Shown here: positions 1-11,591 of the stretch, one piece after another | How the letters are laid out: every line of letters starts with the position of its first letter | How positions within the stretch are numbered: position 1 is the stretch's first letter | Assembly: GCA_023614405.1 (NCBI GenBank) | Contig: JAJUPC010000232.1 | Span: 186,001-250,000 of the forward strand | Source of the DNA: Avena insularis | Taxonomy: Eukaryota; Streptophyta; Magnoliopsida; Poales; Poaceae | Length of the DNA stretch: 64,000 nucleotides | Direction: 5' to 3' | Program-made: the position numbers and the translations under genes | The notes under the pieces: generated by a model | Told to the model about the DNA's origin: nothing | Database searches by the model: none | Seen by the model: only the letters and a program-made list of their open reading frames with translations

Positions 1-2185
1 AATACAAGCCTCTCCATAAGTTTGGACAAATGCATACTCTTTGATCACCTCATCAAAGTGTAGATTCCAACTTCATGATGCTTGCTTCAGTCCATAGATG
101 GATCGCTGAAGTTTGCACACCTTATTAGCATCCTTAGGATCGACAAAACCCTTAGGTTGTATCATATATAACTCTTCTTCAATCTTACCATTGAGGAACA
201 CAGTTTTGACATCCATCTGCCATATTTCATAATCGAAATATGCAGCAATTGCTAACATAATCCTAACCGATTTAAGCATCGCTACGGGAGAGAATGTCTC
301 ATCGTAGTCAACTCCTTGAATTTTTCGAAACCCCTTTGCGACAAGTCGAGCCTTATAGATGGTCACATTACCATCAGCATCAGTTTTCCTTTTGAAAATC
401 CATTTATTCTCAACGGCCTTTCGGTCGTGAGGTAAGTCCACCAAGTTCCAAACCTGGTTCTCGTACATGGATTCCATCTCGGATTTCATGGCTTCTAGCC
501 ATTTGTTGGAATCCGGGATCATCATCGCTTCTTCATACGTCGCAGGGTCATCCATTTCATCAACCATGAAATTCACAATAGGATTGTCGTACAGTTCAGG
601 AACTGCACGTGTCCTGCTTGACCTATGAGGTTCAGTAGTGTCCTCTTTCGGAGTTTCATGATCATTATCATTAGCTCTCTCTTCATCAGGTGAAGTCAAC
701 TCCGAAACAACTTCCGGTGCTGCACCACTCGCCATTCCATGAAGAGAAGGTCCAATAACCTCTTCGAGTTCTACCTTCCGACAACTCACACCTTTCGCGA
801 GAAACTCCTTCTCAAGAAAGGATCCATTCTTGGCAACAAAAACCTTGCCCTCGGATCTGTGATAGAAGGTATACCCAATCGTTTCCTTAGGGTATCCTAT
901 GAAGACGCATTTTTCCGCTTTGGGTTCGAGTTTATCCGGTTGAAGTTTCTTCACATAAACATCGCATCCCCAAACCTTAAGAAATGACAGCTTAGGTTTG
1001 TTTCCAAACCATAATTCATACGGTGTCATTTCAACGGATTTAGATGGTGCGCGATTTAAAGTGAATGAAGCTGTTTCCAGTGCATAACCCCAAAATGATA
1101 GAGGTAAGTCAGTCAGAGACATCATAGATCGAACCATATCCAATAAGGTACGATTACGACGTTCTGACACACCATTACATTGTGGTATTCCGGCAGGCGT
1201 GAGTTGTGAAACTATTCCACACTCTTTCATGTGTGTGCTAAACTCGTAACTTAGATACTTTCCTCCACGGTCAGACCATAGAAATTTGATCTTTCTATTA
1301 TGATGATTTTCCACTTCATTCTGAAATTCCTTGAACTTTTCAAAAGTTTCAGATTTGTGTTTCATCAAATAGATATACCCATATCTACTCAAATCATTCT
1401 TGAAAGTAATAAAATAACGATATCCACCTCGCGCCGACACACTCATTGGTCCACACACATCAGTATGTATGATTTCCAATAGATCTGTCGCCGGTTCCAT
1501 TGAACCGGAAAACGGCGTTCTAGTCATCTTGCCCATAAGGCATGGCTCACATGTATCAAGTGATTCCAAAAGTCCATCAGAATGGAGTTTCTTCATGCAT
1601 TTAACGCCAATATGACCTAGACGGCAGTGCCACATATATGTAGACATATCATCATCAAGTTTAATCTTTTTAGCATTAACATTATGAATGTGCGTAATAT
1701 TACTATCGAGATCCAATAGAAATAAACCATTCAACATAGGTGCATGACCATAAAAGATATCATTCTTATAAATCGAACAACCATTGTTCTCAGATTTAAA
1801 GGAATGACCACTTTGCATCAAACACGATCCAGGTACAATGTTCATGCTTAGTGCAGGCACCAAATAACAATTATTTAGGTTTATAATTAATCCCGATGGC
1901 AAATGGAGAGGTAGCGTCCCGACGGCGATCACATCAACTCTTGATCCATTGTCAATTCGCATCCTCGACCTCATCCCTTGCTAGTTGTTGCTTGTTCAGA
2001 GCCCTAACCGAAGTTACATATATTAGCAACCGATCCGTATCAAATACCCATGTGCTATCATGAGTACTAGTCAAGTACACATCAATAACATGTATATCAC
2101 ATATACCTTTGTTTGCCTTGTGGACTTCTTGTCCGCCAAATACTTGGGGCGATGCCCAATGGCTATCCCCTTGCAATAGTAGCAC
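1..2185 (-). pseudogene. Copia pol: protease, integrase, start of reverse transcriptase
   Basis: The protease piece (1952-2185) holds WVFDTD where DTG is expected, so its catalytic triad is altered, and it is in a different frame from what follows. The main frame (73-1974, 633 residues) has the GAG-pre-integrase/HHCC finger (H116, H121, C142, C145), an integrase core with D172, D235 and E271 (motifs HTDVCGP, WSDRGG, VSERRN), a linker, and the first reverse-transcriptase block ending QMDVKTVFLNG and IYGLKQAS. A TGA at 73-75 interrupts it. The same frame stays open and similar to reverse transcriptase down to base 1, so the gene continues off the window; the YVDD box lies outside. Integrase looks intact, but the whole polyprotein does not. 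Confidence 0.92.
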
Positions 2186-2927
2186 TCGGTGTCAGACTTA
2201 GGGCCAGCCCGGGGTTCCTTTTCAGGCGTGGCAACAGATTTGCCACCCTTCTTTCCCTTGTGCTTGCCTTTCTTGTCCTTCTTGAAACCGGTGGTCCTAT
2301 TGATCATCAACACTTGATGTTCTTTCCTAATCTCCACTTCTGCAGTCTTAAGCATTGTGTAAGCTCGGGAAGAGACTTCTTCATGCCCTGCATATTATAG
2401 TTCATCACGAAGCTCTTGTAGCTAGGTGGCAGAGATTGGAGAACACGATGTATGCCTAAGTCAGTGGGAATCGTTATTCCCAAGGATACAAGCTTATCGG
2501 CGTACCTAGACATTTTGAGTACGTGCTCACTAACGGAGTTGTTTTCCTCCATCATGCAGCTAAAGAACTTTTCTGTAGCATTATAACTCTCTACGGCAGC
2601 ATGGGTATCAAAAATCATTTTCAATTCTCCCATGGTATCAAAGGCATTGCCATTTTCGAAACGCTTTCGAAGTTCTGGCTCTATCCCATACAATATGCTG
2701 CAATGAACTAAGTTGTGGTCCTCCTGACGAGTCACATAGACGTTCTTTTCCTTGTCAGGGGCATCAGGAGCTGGTGGGGGGCCTAGCAGCGCATCTAGAA
2801 CATATTTCTTTTGTGCAGCAGTGAGGAGAATCCTCAAATTCATAGCCCAGTTGGTGAAGTTGCTACCATTCGTAGCAAGTTTCTCTTTCTCCATGAACAC
2901 ATTGAAATTAAAAGCAGGTGGTGCCAT
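2071..2927 (-). pseudogene. Copia gag, frameshifted, damaged zinc knuckle
   Basis: Gag is the capsid/nucleocapsid protein that packages element RNA in the cytoplasm. The first frame (2307-2927, 206 residues from the ATG complement at 2925-2927) holds the Copia gag domain, including the FTNWAMNLRILL segment and the SLPELTQ stretch near its end. The reading then shifts frame near 2350: the expected continuation (AEVEIRKEHQVLM, a lysine-rich tract, then the zinc knuckle) lies in another frame, 2071-2355. The CCHC knuckle begins CYYC and keeps one His, but its last Cys is gone, apparently by a small deletion. Frameshift plus broken knuckle indicate a dead gag. Confidence 0.85.
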
Positions 2928-3976
2928 CTACAACAGAATTTGTAAAGTTTATTTAGACTAAGTTTATGATAGATTGAGTTCAACTAATCCAAATTACTAA
3001 TGAACTCCCACTCAAAAACGACATCCCTCGTGTCCTTTTGGTGATTACATGAACCAAATCCACTATACCAAGTCCGATCATCACGTGAGTTGATATAGCT
3101 TCAAAGGCGAGCATCTATATGGGCATCATATCAACCATATGACTCATGCTTAACCTTTCGGTCCGTGTTCCGAGGCCATGTCTATACATGCTAGGCTCGC
3201 CAAGTAAGAACCTTAGTATTTGCGTGTGTAAAACTGTCTTACACCCGTTCCTATGAAAGCGTAGATTCGAGTACACCCGATCATCACGTGATGTCTCGAA
3301 ACACGATCCATAGCACGGTGCATACTCAAGGAAGAACACATTTTTATCTTGATATCTAAAAGAGGGATCATTTTATAATGCTACCAAACGCGCCAAACTA
3401 GCAGTATAAGATGCTAACATCTAATGTGTAAAGTGAGATGATATGGTCCATGCATTTGATCTCTATCACTTGCATCATGGTATGATCTCTATCATTCCTT
3501 TGTGTGTAAGGCCAAGGTCTATGGAACTTACACGTTGAGTGTGTTGTAAGAGTATCCACCGTACATCTACTTACAACAATACCATATCAACACACTAGCC
3601 CAGCAATGATCTAAACTAGACGCCTCTAATTTATCAATTGCAAGTTTTACGTGGCTTAGGGCTTTCCGAGATAGAACCGTTCTTACCTACGAACATGAAC
3701 CACAACGAGAATAACTAAGTTATTAGCAACTCGTTGTAAATCAGATATTGACTATAGTAGGAGAGACAGACACCCGCCAGCCACTTATGCAAAACAAGTT
3801 GCATGTCAGTCGTGGAACCGGTCTCATGTACGATGACATGTAAGGTTGGTCCGGGCCGCTTCATCCCACTATGCCACCAATATCCAAAATACATAGAAGA
3901 TGCAATAACATGATCATCATCGCCCACATATCAACCATATGTATACTACCCGTGCTAAGCACCTACGCATAGATCA
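2928..3976 (-). other. Untranslated leader of the Angela-like element
   Basis: About 1 kb between primer site and gag start with no convincing coding sequence. Leaders of this length are normal for this family and hold packaging and dimerisation signals, none of which I can localise. Confidence 0.6.
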
Positions 3977-3990
3977 GGCTCTGATACCAC
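3977..3990 (-). promoter_or_regulatory. Primer binding site, initiator-Met tRNA
   Basis: On the minus strand this reads GTGGTATCAGAGCC, the standard initiator methionyl-tRNA primer sequence of plant Copia elements. It directly follows the LTR end at 3991 and fixes that border and the orientation. Confidence 0.9.
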
Positions 3991-5632
3991 TGTTGGGTCC
4001 GCAACATAGAAAACAAATTTTTTCCTACGGTGTGAACTACACGCCAAGATCTATCTACTAGGTACAAAGCAACGGGTGGACATACATCCAACGAGAACTT
4101 AGCCTCGTAGACAACGAGCTTTGTTAACGAGTAGGAACTCGTGGTTGATGTAGTCGTACACTTGCCGATCTCAAGATCGTGAGGAAGTCCGAGCGCCGCA
4201 ACTCAGCAGCGCATCCGCACTCGCACACATGTTCAAGCCACCGGACAACCTACACCTCCTCGCTCCAGCGATCCAGCGGAAGCAGCAACTCCTTCTAGAC
4301 GAAATGCCACCGGGAACATGTATCTCGCTAATCCGAGACCATGGGGGAATAATTCTAGAGGGGGAGAGAGATCCTTCACAAGGAGGTGTGAGGATGAAGG
4401 AGGGAATGGGTGGCCTTTATAGGAGGAGGGGTTCCCCTCTCTCCATGGCCGGCGCATGGGGGTGACCCCTCACCTCCCCCATTCATGTGGTGGTAACCCC
4501 CCACATTAAAATACCTCTTCACATTCCCTTTTAAAGTCTCCACTTTAAATGCATTAAATTTCTCCAAATTTAATGCTCTCTCATTTAATAAAACTCTTTT
4601 TATTAAATTTATTCCGAATTTTGTTAATTACTTTAATTAACAAACATTCACATATAGCCCCTTGCAATATTTCAATATCACATGCGTAACCACCTTCGCA
4701 ATTTCACCAAACAATTTCCGGTTTCTATTGAAACAATTCCTGCTTTGCAATTCTTTCGTCAAAACATATGTGCTCCAAAATGGTGTCGTAACTCTTAAGT
4801 GTGCCACCCTACGGTTCATGAATAAGGCGGACATGATCGAGACCCTTCTCTCGATCAATAATCAGCAGGGACCTGGAGATCCATACTGACTCCTACACAT
4901 TCAACGATGACTCCTGTGATCATGAGAACCTTTAACGCTTGTAACTAAATCCCTTTGTCTCTCGATATATTACATGTCCGAGATTCGATCATCGGTATCT
5001 CCATACCTAGTTTGATCTCGTTACCGACATGCACTCTTTTCTCGTTCCCGTGATATAACATTATAGTGATCACATCACTTGCTTGCAAGCTATCCTAATG
5101 TGATATCACCGAGAGGGCCCAGAGTATATCTATCCGTCATCTGGATTGACAAATTCCGCTCTTGATCCATGAGCCTCAACATAACACCTTCGTTGTACTG
5201 AACCCATCTTTATAGTCACTCTGTTATGGTGTGATGTTTGATGTTATCAAGATACTCTTCCCGTGTTAGCAATTAACATGATCTCATGGTCTAAGGATAA
5301 ATATTACTTCGTATGATGTTATAGCAATATAAACACAATGACTTGATCATAATGCTATACTTCGGATGAATGTTCATCACATCATTCCACCAATGGTGTG
5401 ACCTTGTTATTAACAACATCCAATGTCCATGATCAGGAAACCTTGATCATCCTGTTAATCAACAAGCTAGTCTATAAGAGAGGCATGACTAGGATCCCTT
5501 TTTGTTTATTAAACACACATGTATTGATGTTTCCGGATCAATAAATTTCTAGCATGTAAAATAAACATCTATCATGTATAAGGAATATATAATAACAACT
5601 TTATTATTGCCTCTCAGGGCATATTTCCTTCA
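3991..5632 (-). repeat. 5' LTR of the Angela-like element (1642 bp)
   Basis: The right border is TG (complement of CA at 5631-5632) and the left border is CA (complement of TG at 3991-3992). The primer site abuts the inner end with no spacer. The length fits the 1.6-1.8 kb usual for this family. The matching 3' LTR is outside the window, so insertion age cannot be estimated here. Confidence 0.88.
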
Positions 5633-5822
5633 TTGTGTTGTGCAGGTATCCACGTTGCTACTAGCACCGGTAGTGCGCCCTGCCAAAGATCAGCTAGTAA
5701 CACCTTTGGGGTGTTTCCTTGATCCTACTGGTTCGATTAAACCTTGGTTTCATAACTGAGGGAAAACTTGCTGCTATATTCATCGTACCTTCCTCTTAGG
5801 GTTCCCAACGAGCTCTACATCA
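5633..5822 (+). repeat. 3' end of an Athila-type LTR interrupted by the Angela-like element
   Basis: These bases align throughout with the last ~190 bases of the LTRs ending at 16797 and 39417 (GTTGTGCAGG, the CACCTTTGGGGTGTTTCC block, CATAACTGAGGGAAA, CTTCCTCTTAGGGTTCCC). The likely end is ...GAGCTCTACATCA at 5822. The rest of this LTR should lie beyond the other side of the Copia element, outside the window. Confidence 0.8.
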
Positions 5823-8800
5823 AAAGTCGAGCGCATCAGCGACTGACTGTGAAGACGGCCTAGCTTGCTGGACGTCACCTTAATCTTCTGATGTCGAACC
5901 TCTGAAAGCCTAGCCAAGTAAATAGCCAGGGACAATGCCAGTGAGTACTCTGAATGTACTCGCAAACCACCAAGATAAGTTAAACGAGATAATGCAGTTT
6001 GGCTGTGGCGAGATAGCTCTATCTAGGGTTGTTTTGAAAAGCCGAGTTTTTCTCTTGTAGATATGGCATCTCCATATCTTTGTTGAAAAAGAGTTTTGAA
6101 ACATGCTTTGTTTTATAATCCAGGATATCACCATATCCTTGTTGAAAAACCTTTTTGAACACAGTTTTGAAGGAAAAACCCTTTTTAAACCTCTTTGACC
6201 ACCTCTAGTCAAGCAAAGACTTTAAACCTAGGTTCCCTCGGAACCTCCATACCTTTATCCATTTTTCCAAACACCATCATTTGGGTACTCCTAGCCAACA
6301 CCTTTCCAAGCATCCTTGACTGTGGACACGGCTATTCGAATAGATTATACTCTGTAGATTTTGCGAACTTTCCCCACAAGAATCAATACATCCGCCCGGA
6401 TAAAACCATGGCCCACTACTCACGGTAGATGGGGGTCTGGATAATCAAACCTAACCTTTCGTTGTCGACCCTAGCAAAGGCTGCTTTTCCTTTTGGGTTT
6501 GTTCTCCCCGGAAACAAGTATGTGGCTCCTAGCCATAGTCTTGCCTTCTATACACGCGTATACCCAAACCGTAATCTGGCGTATACCTTAACTTCGTGAC
6601 TCCACTTCCTTCCGTACCACCTAAGTCATACTGTCCGCGGGAGACCCAATTGTTGCACCGGCACTCCTGCCAAGACAGGCTCACTCTTGCCGAAGTAAGC
6701 TACAAGCTCCCGATCCATAGATCTGTTAGCGCCTGCCTGGAATTCAAGGGATCTCTCCCTATAAGCATTGTACAAGCTGCCTCGGCTAATGAAGACAAAC
6801 TACAAGCTAAGCCCCAGCACCTGGGGTAATGTGGTTGCACGGATAAATTGTTCCGGTAAAGGCGTAGAACATCCCTTCACTTTCACATTTCTCAACATCA
6901 CCATTTCTTTCGTTAAAACATATGATTGGAATGATGGCTCTTCCCAAGGGTTTTCACAAAGCAGTTTTTAAACATTTGTAGTAGAGTAAAACCCAAAACA
7001 ATTTATTTTCTCAAAGCCGGGGTTTTCGTAGGATGCTTACCATCATACTCTTGGTCTAACGGGATAAAATGGTAGGTACATCAGGGTGGTGCCACGAGGG
7101 ATACCAAGTCATAACTTGGAGGAACCAAGTTATTTGCACAATATTCATAAAACAAGACATGCAGATAAATAATGCAATTTATAAAGGAGATACAAAACAG
7201 GTAGTAAAAGAATAGGACAAGTATCGGAATTCGGGAATGGTGGCTTGCCTTTGATCAACAATAAGTCCCTGGACTTCCTTAGATAACCTAGAATACCCAA
7301 CAAATAATAATAAGAAACCCCTTCCTTCTTGTCGTCAAACACTCACACTATCGCCGTCATCGAGTATACATGCAAACAGGCAATACCACAATCAATACAA
7401 TGCATACATGCATCAAACCATACAACAAGCAAACATAAGGAATCCTACATAACTTAGTAGGTTTTGGAGAAGTTAGATACTAGTAGTGGAATTACTAGAT
7501 TGCCATTGAGGTGTTTTTCCCTTAGAAGATAGTTGTCTAGGGTATAAACCAAGCTCTTGTGGTGGAGACTTGAGGTCTATAGGATATCAATGTGCATCAA
7601 TGATATCCTCAGATAGGTCTTGACAAAACAAGACCAACACAAGTGGTTTCACTAGATTATCAATTACCTAGATTTAGTTATGCTTTTTATAGTGGAATAA
7701 ACTCTAATTTGAGGAAATAATTCACCAGAATTTATATGGAGGCCCAAAAATTATTTCCTTGGGTGGTTAGGTAGTTCTTGATGCACCGAACCACCTAGAG
7801 GTGGAATCATGTCAAAATAATTACCAGAATGCCATCAGGAAAATCCCAAAAACAGTTCTGGAACTGTTTTGTCTTTTTCACCAAATTAATTCTACCAAAT
7901 CTCTTGAGTTGATTCCAAGAGCATGTGGTAGGCATTTAGAATACCTTTCTGTAGGAATTGGATTCACTCTTTTTGGAGTTTTCAAACTACTAGAGTGATT
8001 TATTTAGTGAAAAAGGGGTACAAAGAATAGTTTAATTCACTAAAATTCATCCAGAGCTCAATAAAATCTGAGCTGCCGGGGTTTGGTAGATTTTGATTAG
8101 ACACATCCATGGGAGTTGTAATTAGATCAACAACTCATTTCGTTTGACCTAGAGGAATTTCTTAAGGCAGATAGTGGCTGTTTTTGTTATTTTTGCTGAG
8201 GGCACACTACTATTCACCTTGGCATATGACCTATGCTAGATGACAAGTATATCAAATACCTTCTAGTAGAGCTTTGATTCTTCACAAATGGATAGGCAAA
8301 TCTCTCTGAGGAAATTATTGATTACAAAGGACACTTTTTAGAAGATTAAAAGCCAGTAAATAATGAGAATTAATTTTGGCATAAGACCAGTTCTGCATGT
8401 TGCACAAAACACACATGAAGATGGTACAAATATTATTTGGGCAGAATACCTCACTTTCCATTTTAATTTCTATTTAAACTAACCAGATATATTGACAGAT
8501 CTGAAAAAGGAATTATAAAAGAAAAGGAGAAAAGGATCTGGGCCACGCTCTGGGCAGAAACGGGCCACACAGGGGCGGGGGGAATCAGCCCATGGCGGGC
8601 GAGACAGCACGTGAGCGCGAGCATTTGAACCTAATAGGTCTGGCCCGCCGGTCAGCGACTCGATGGGGCGAAGGGGCATGGGGTGTTTGCAACCATGCGA
8701 TCAAGTGACGATCGACGGCTGCCCTTCGTCATTCCCTGGGAAACATGTGCGGCGGCGGCGGAACCCTAGCACATCGGAGAAACTCGGGGGTGCTCACCTG

Positions 8801-11591
8801 GGGGCGAGGAGAAGCCGAGGATGGTCCAGGGCAAAGCGACGCTCGGCGGCGGTCCTGGCGATGGGCGGCAGTGATTGTTTTGGTCCTGGGACGAGCCTCG
8901 GGCAATGGCGACCAAGGAGAACCTCTCCGGAGCTTGACCGTGGAGACGGTAGAGGGGGTCCTAGGCCAAAATAAGAACGGGGTTAGATAGAGGAGGAGGA
9001 GAGGAGCTCGAGAGCATACATGCAGAGGAAGGGGAGCAGGGGAGAGTGAGCCTTGCTCGAATTTCTCAGAGAGGCCAAGAGCGCTCTCTCTCTCTTCTTC
9101 TCAGGCAGGACAAGGCAGGGGAGGAAGAGAGAGTGCTGGGGGAGGTAAGTGAGGAGGAGAGGGGAAAATGAGCCAGGGAGGGGTGCTGGGGATGGCCTCT
9201 GGCCTTTATACCATGGGGGGAGCTAGATGGAGAAAATGTCCACTTTGGACATGGGGAGGGGTAGGGCTGGCCGGGGATTGGCCTAGAGGGCGATGAGGAG
9301 TGGTAAGAGGGGGATTTGGTCAGGCAGAGAGGGGTAGGGGCAGCTGGGGTAATTAAATGGGGCAAATCTTTGTAAGATATGGTTATCTCTCTCTCTCTAC
9401 TAATCCAAGAGTAAAAGGGGCAAGGGTTGGGGTGGATCTATAGTGCTCGTGACCAGGGGAGTATTGTTTCTTGAGGAGGAGTGCTTGACAAGCTTTGGGG
9501 AGGGCTTTGTCTTGGTTTAGCTCAAATTTATTTGTTTTTCAAGATTTTGATCATAAGAGAGCTTGTGAAGGAGTTCAAATATTTGCATTGGAAGAGATGG
9601 GGGAGATAGTACTGGTGGATGGGCATGGTCAAGGTACACTCCTAGGATTTATTTGGGATTTTTATAAGGGGTTTTAGTCCTCTTAAATCCATTTATTCTA
9701 AATGGGTAGAAGTAGTTTCTAGAAGATCATTTGATATAATTACATTGGACAGGGTTGGTTTTTCGTGTGAGAGGGGCCCAAATGTGAATACACACTTAGG
9801 GGAATTTTCCCAAGATTTATTGTGGGTTAAAAGTATTTAAGACAATTATTATTCCATTTCTGGCATTTAAGAAAATAGGCAAAAAGAATTAATAAAGCTT
9901 CTCAAAAATATCACATGAGCAAAAAGTTGGGGAAGTGTTTTGACAAAAACCAAACTTTCCATTGGGAAAGGGGTTTTGAGATTTTGTCTATTAAAGGAAT
10001 TAAATAGATTTGGAGCCATAGTAATTATGGGTAATATTTGAGAAATCTTGATGATCAAGGTAGATGATGTAGACAAGGTGTATCAAGCATTTTGCAACCT
10101 TGGGAAATGGAAATCCAACTTGAATAAGATGGAAAACAAGGAGTTGTGGATCTAGGGTGATGTTATTTTTATACCACCAAAACCTTGTTGGATCTTGGAG
10201 CTCAGAGCTCACCTTGCGGCAAGGGATAAATGGATGGTTAGACCAAGTCATATAGATGATCATGGAAGAAGAATTTTGGAGTGGTTACATTTCAGGTAGT
10301 CTGGAAGAGATGGCAAACTTTGTTGAAAATAAGGCTGCCATACCAGATGGGTCATGATGCCTTCTAAACCATGTGGGTTTAATAAGCACAAAGATCCACT
10401 TGGAACAATTGAAGTAGATGTTGACATAACTATATGAGTAGAACACAACCATGTGAAGAGTTGGTCCATAGAAGGTTGGATGATGGTGTGAGCTTCTGTC
10501 AAAGTAGGCATGATGACTAGATTTGCACGAAAAGTTATTTTCTTGCCTGTAAAACCATCAAGAACATGTGGGTTGGAGGATGATCTAACCAAGGGAAAAA
10601 GTGGGCCTTGGTAGTCCATAGGATGGTTATTAATATGGATCATGTGCATTTCCAAAAATGCACAAGTCTTGAGAAAGGGAGGCATTCAAAAAGGTGGTGT
10701 TGGAAATAGTTTTCCAGACTTTGCCAAATTTGGCAGATTTTGGGTTTTTGACTAGATTATGAGAGGGGGTGTTTTTGAGGGGTTGCATGGTACCAAAGCA
10801 TCATCAAGTGGATGATGTTGATGTGTAGATTGAGTAAAAGGGATCCAGGCTTGATATTGGTCTTCATGGACTTGGAAGCTTCTAAAATGGATCACTGCAG
10901 AATTGATCTGGTTAAGGGTTTCAGATGGTCACCTGGTGGCTAGAGAGTGGATCCAGCTTGTATTCTTGCTTAGGGTGTGGTGATTTGGAAACATCTTGAC
11001 CCTAGTGATGAGATCCTAGAGTAGCTCATACTATCTCCTAAGCAAACAAATCAAGCAGCAGATCAGGGCAACTCATCTTACAAACAAAGTAAACCTACTA
11101 CTAGGGTTACCATCAAGCTTAGCTTGAGGTGAGGTTGGGGCATTTTGAAGAGGTTGGATTTTGAATGAGATGAGAGTCCTTGGTATCCCTACCAAGAGTA
11201 CAATTCTAAGGTTTTATTCAAGGTTTTGGAAATCTTAGAGGTAGGAGTAATTGAAGGTTCTGGCTTGAAAACATAAGGAGATAGTATTCTATAGCTCTCC
11301 ATAGTTTGATCAATAGAAGTTACTAAAATAGTTTTAGGTACAAAAGCACCCTGGTCTCATGTTTTGAAATGCCAGAACATTTGAGAATATGTGAAATGAG
11401 CCAGGATAGTTTTGTTAAATAGCTTTTGTCAACTGATGGTGAGGTAAGGAGTATCATATGGTATACACTCATATGCACAAGTACAAACAAACAACAAGCA
11501 CACACTGCACCAATGAACAAGAATTTTTTTTGTTCCCCCTGATTTTTGCATTCTGGACAACGAATCAGGGTTGTTGAAATTGGGATGTTAT
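5823..11591 (-). repeat. Non-coding LTR-like region, probably an old long LTR
   Basis: Nearly 5.8 kb with no protein I recognise; the open frames are short and of biased composition. The right edge reads, on the minus strand, TATAACATCCCAATTTCAAC, close to the TGTAACATCCCAA start of several large Triticeae Gypsy LTRs, with TG changed to TA. A minus-strand TATAAAG lies at 9204-9210, with a purine/pyrimidine-rich tract downstream (8990-9180), as in a transcribed LTR. The left end is cut by the Athila-type LTR at 5822. I cannot name the family or find a second LTR copy, so orientation and identity are inference. Confidence 0.4.
9204..9210 (-). promoter_or_regulatory. Possible TATA box of the long LTR
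   Basis: The complement reads TATAAAG, in a locally GC-rich setting and followed on the minus strand by a CT-rich transcribed-leader-like tract. It is the only TATA-like site with this context in the block. Function is inferred from position only. Confidence 0.3.

Larger units (their letters stand above)
1..5632 (-). mobile_element. Angela/BARE/WIS-type Copia LTR retrotransposon, 5' part
   Basis: The element reads on the minus strand: LTR (3991-5632), tRNA primer site (3977-3990), untranslated leader of about 1 kb (2928-3976), gag, then protease-integrase-reverse transcriptase, which runs off the left window edge. The order integrase before reverse transcriptase is the Copia order. The LTR starts TGAAGGAAATATGCCC and ends in CCCAACA, as in the Angela/BARE/WIS group. 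Flanking bases 5633 onward belong to an Athila-type LTR, so this element landed in one; the duplicated target would be 5633-5637 (TTGTG), but the other end is outside the window. Protein frames are broken in several places, so this copy is not autonomous. The family name rests on recall, not on a search. Confidence 0.9.

Noticed and set aside
8479..8990. Overlapping Gly/Arg-rich frames as a gene
   Set aside because: They are GC-rich frames in different phases inside the presumed LTR, with no conserved motif and no continuity.
9066..9365. Minus-strand Ser/Pro-rich frame of 99 residues
   Set aside because: Low-complexity translation of a CT-rich tract next to a TATA-like site; it looks like transcribed LTR leader.
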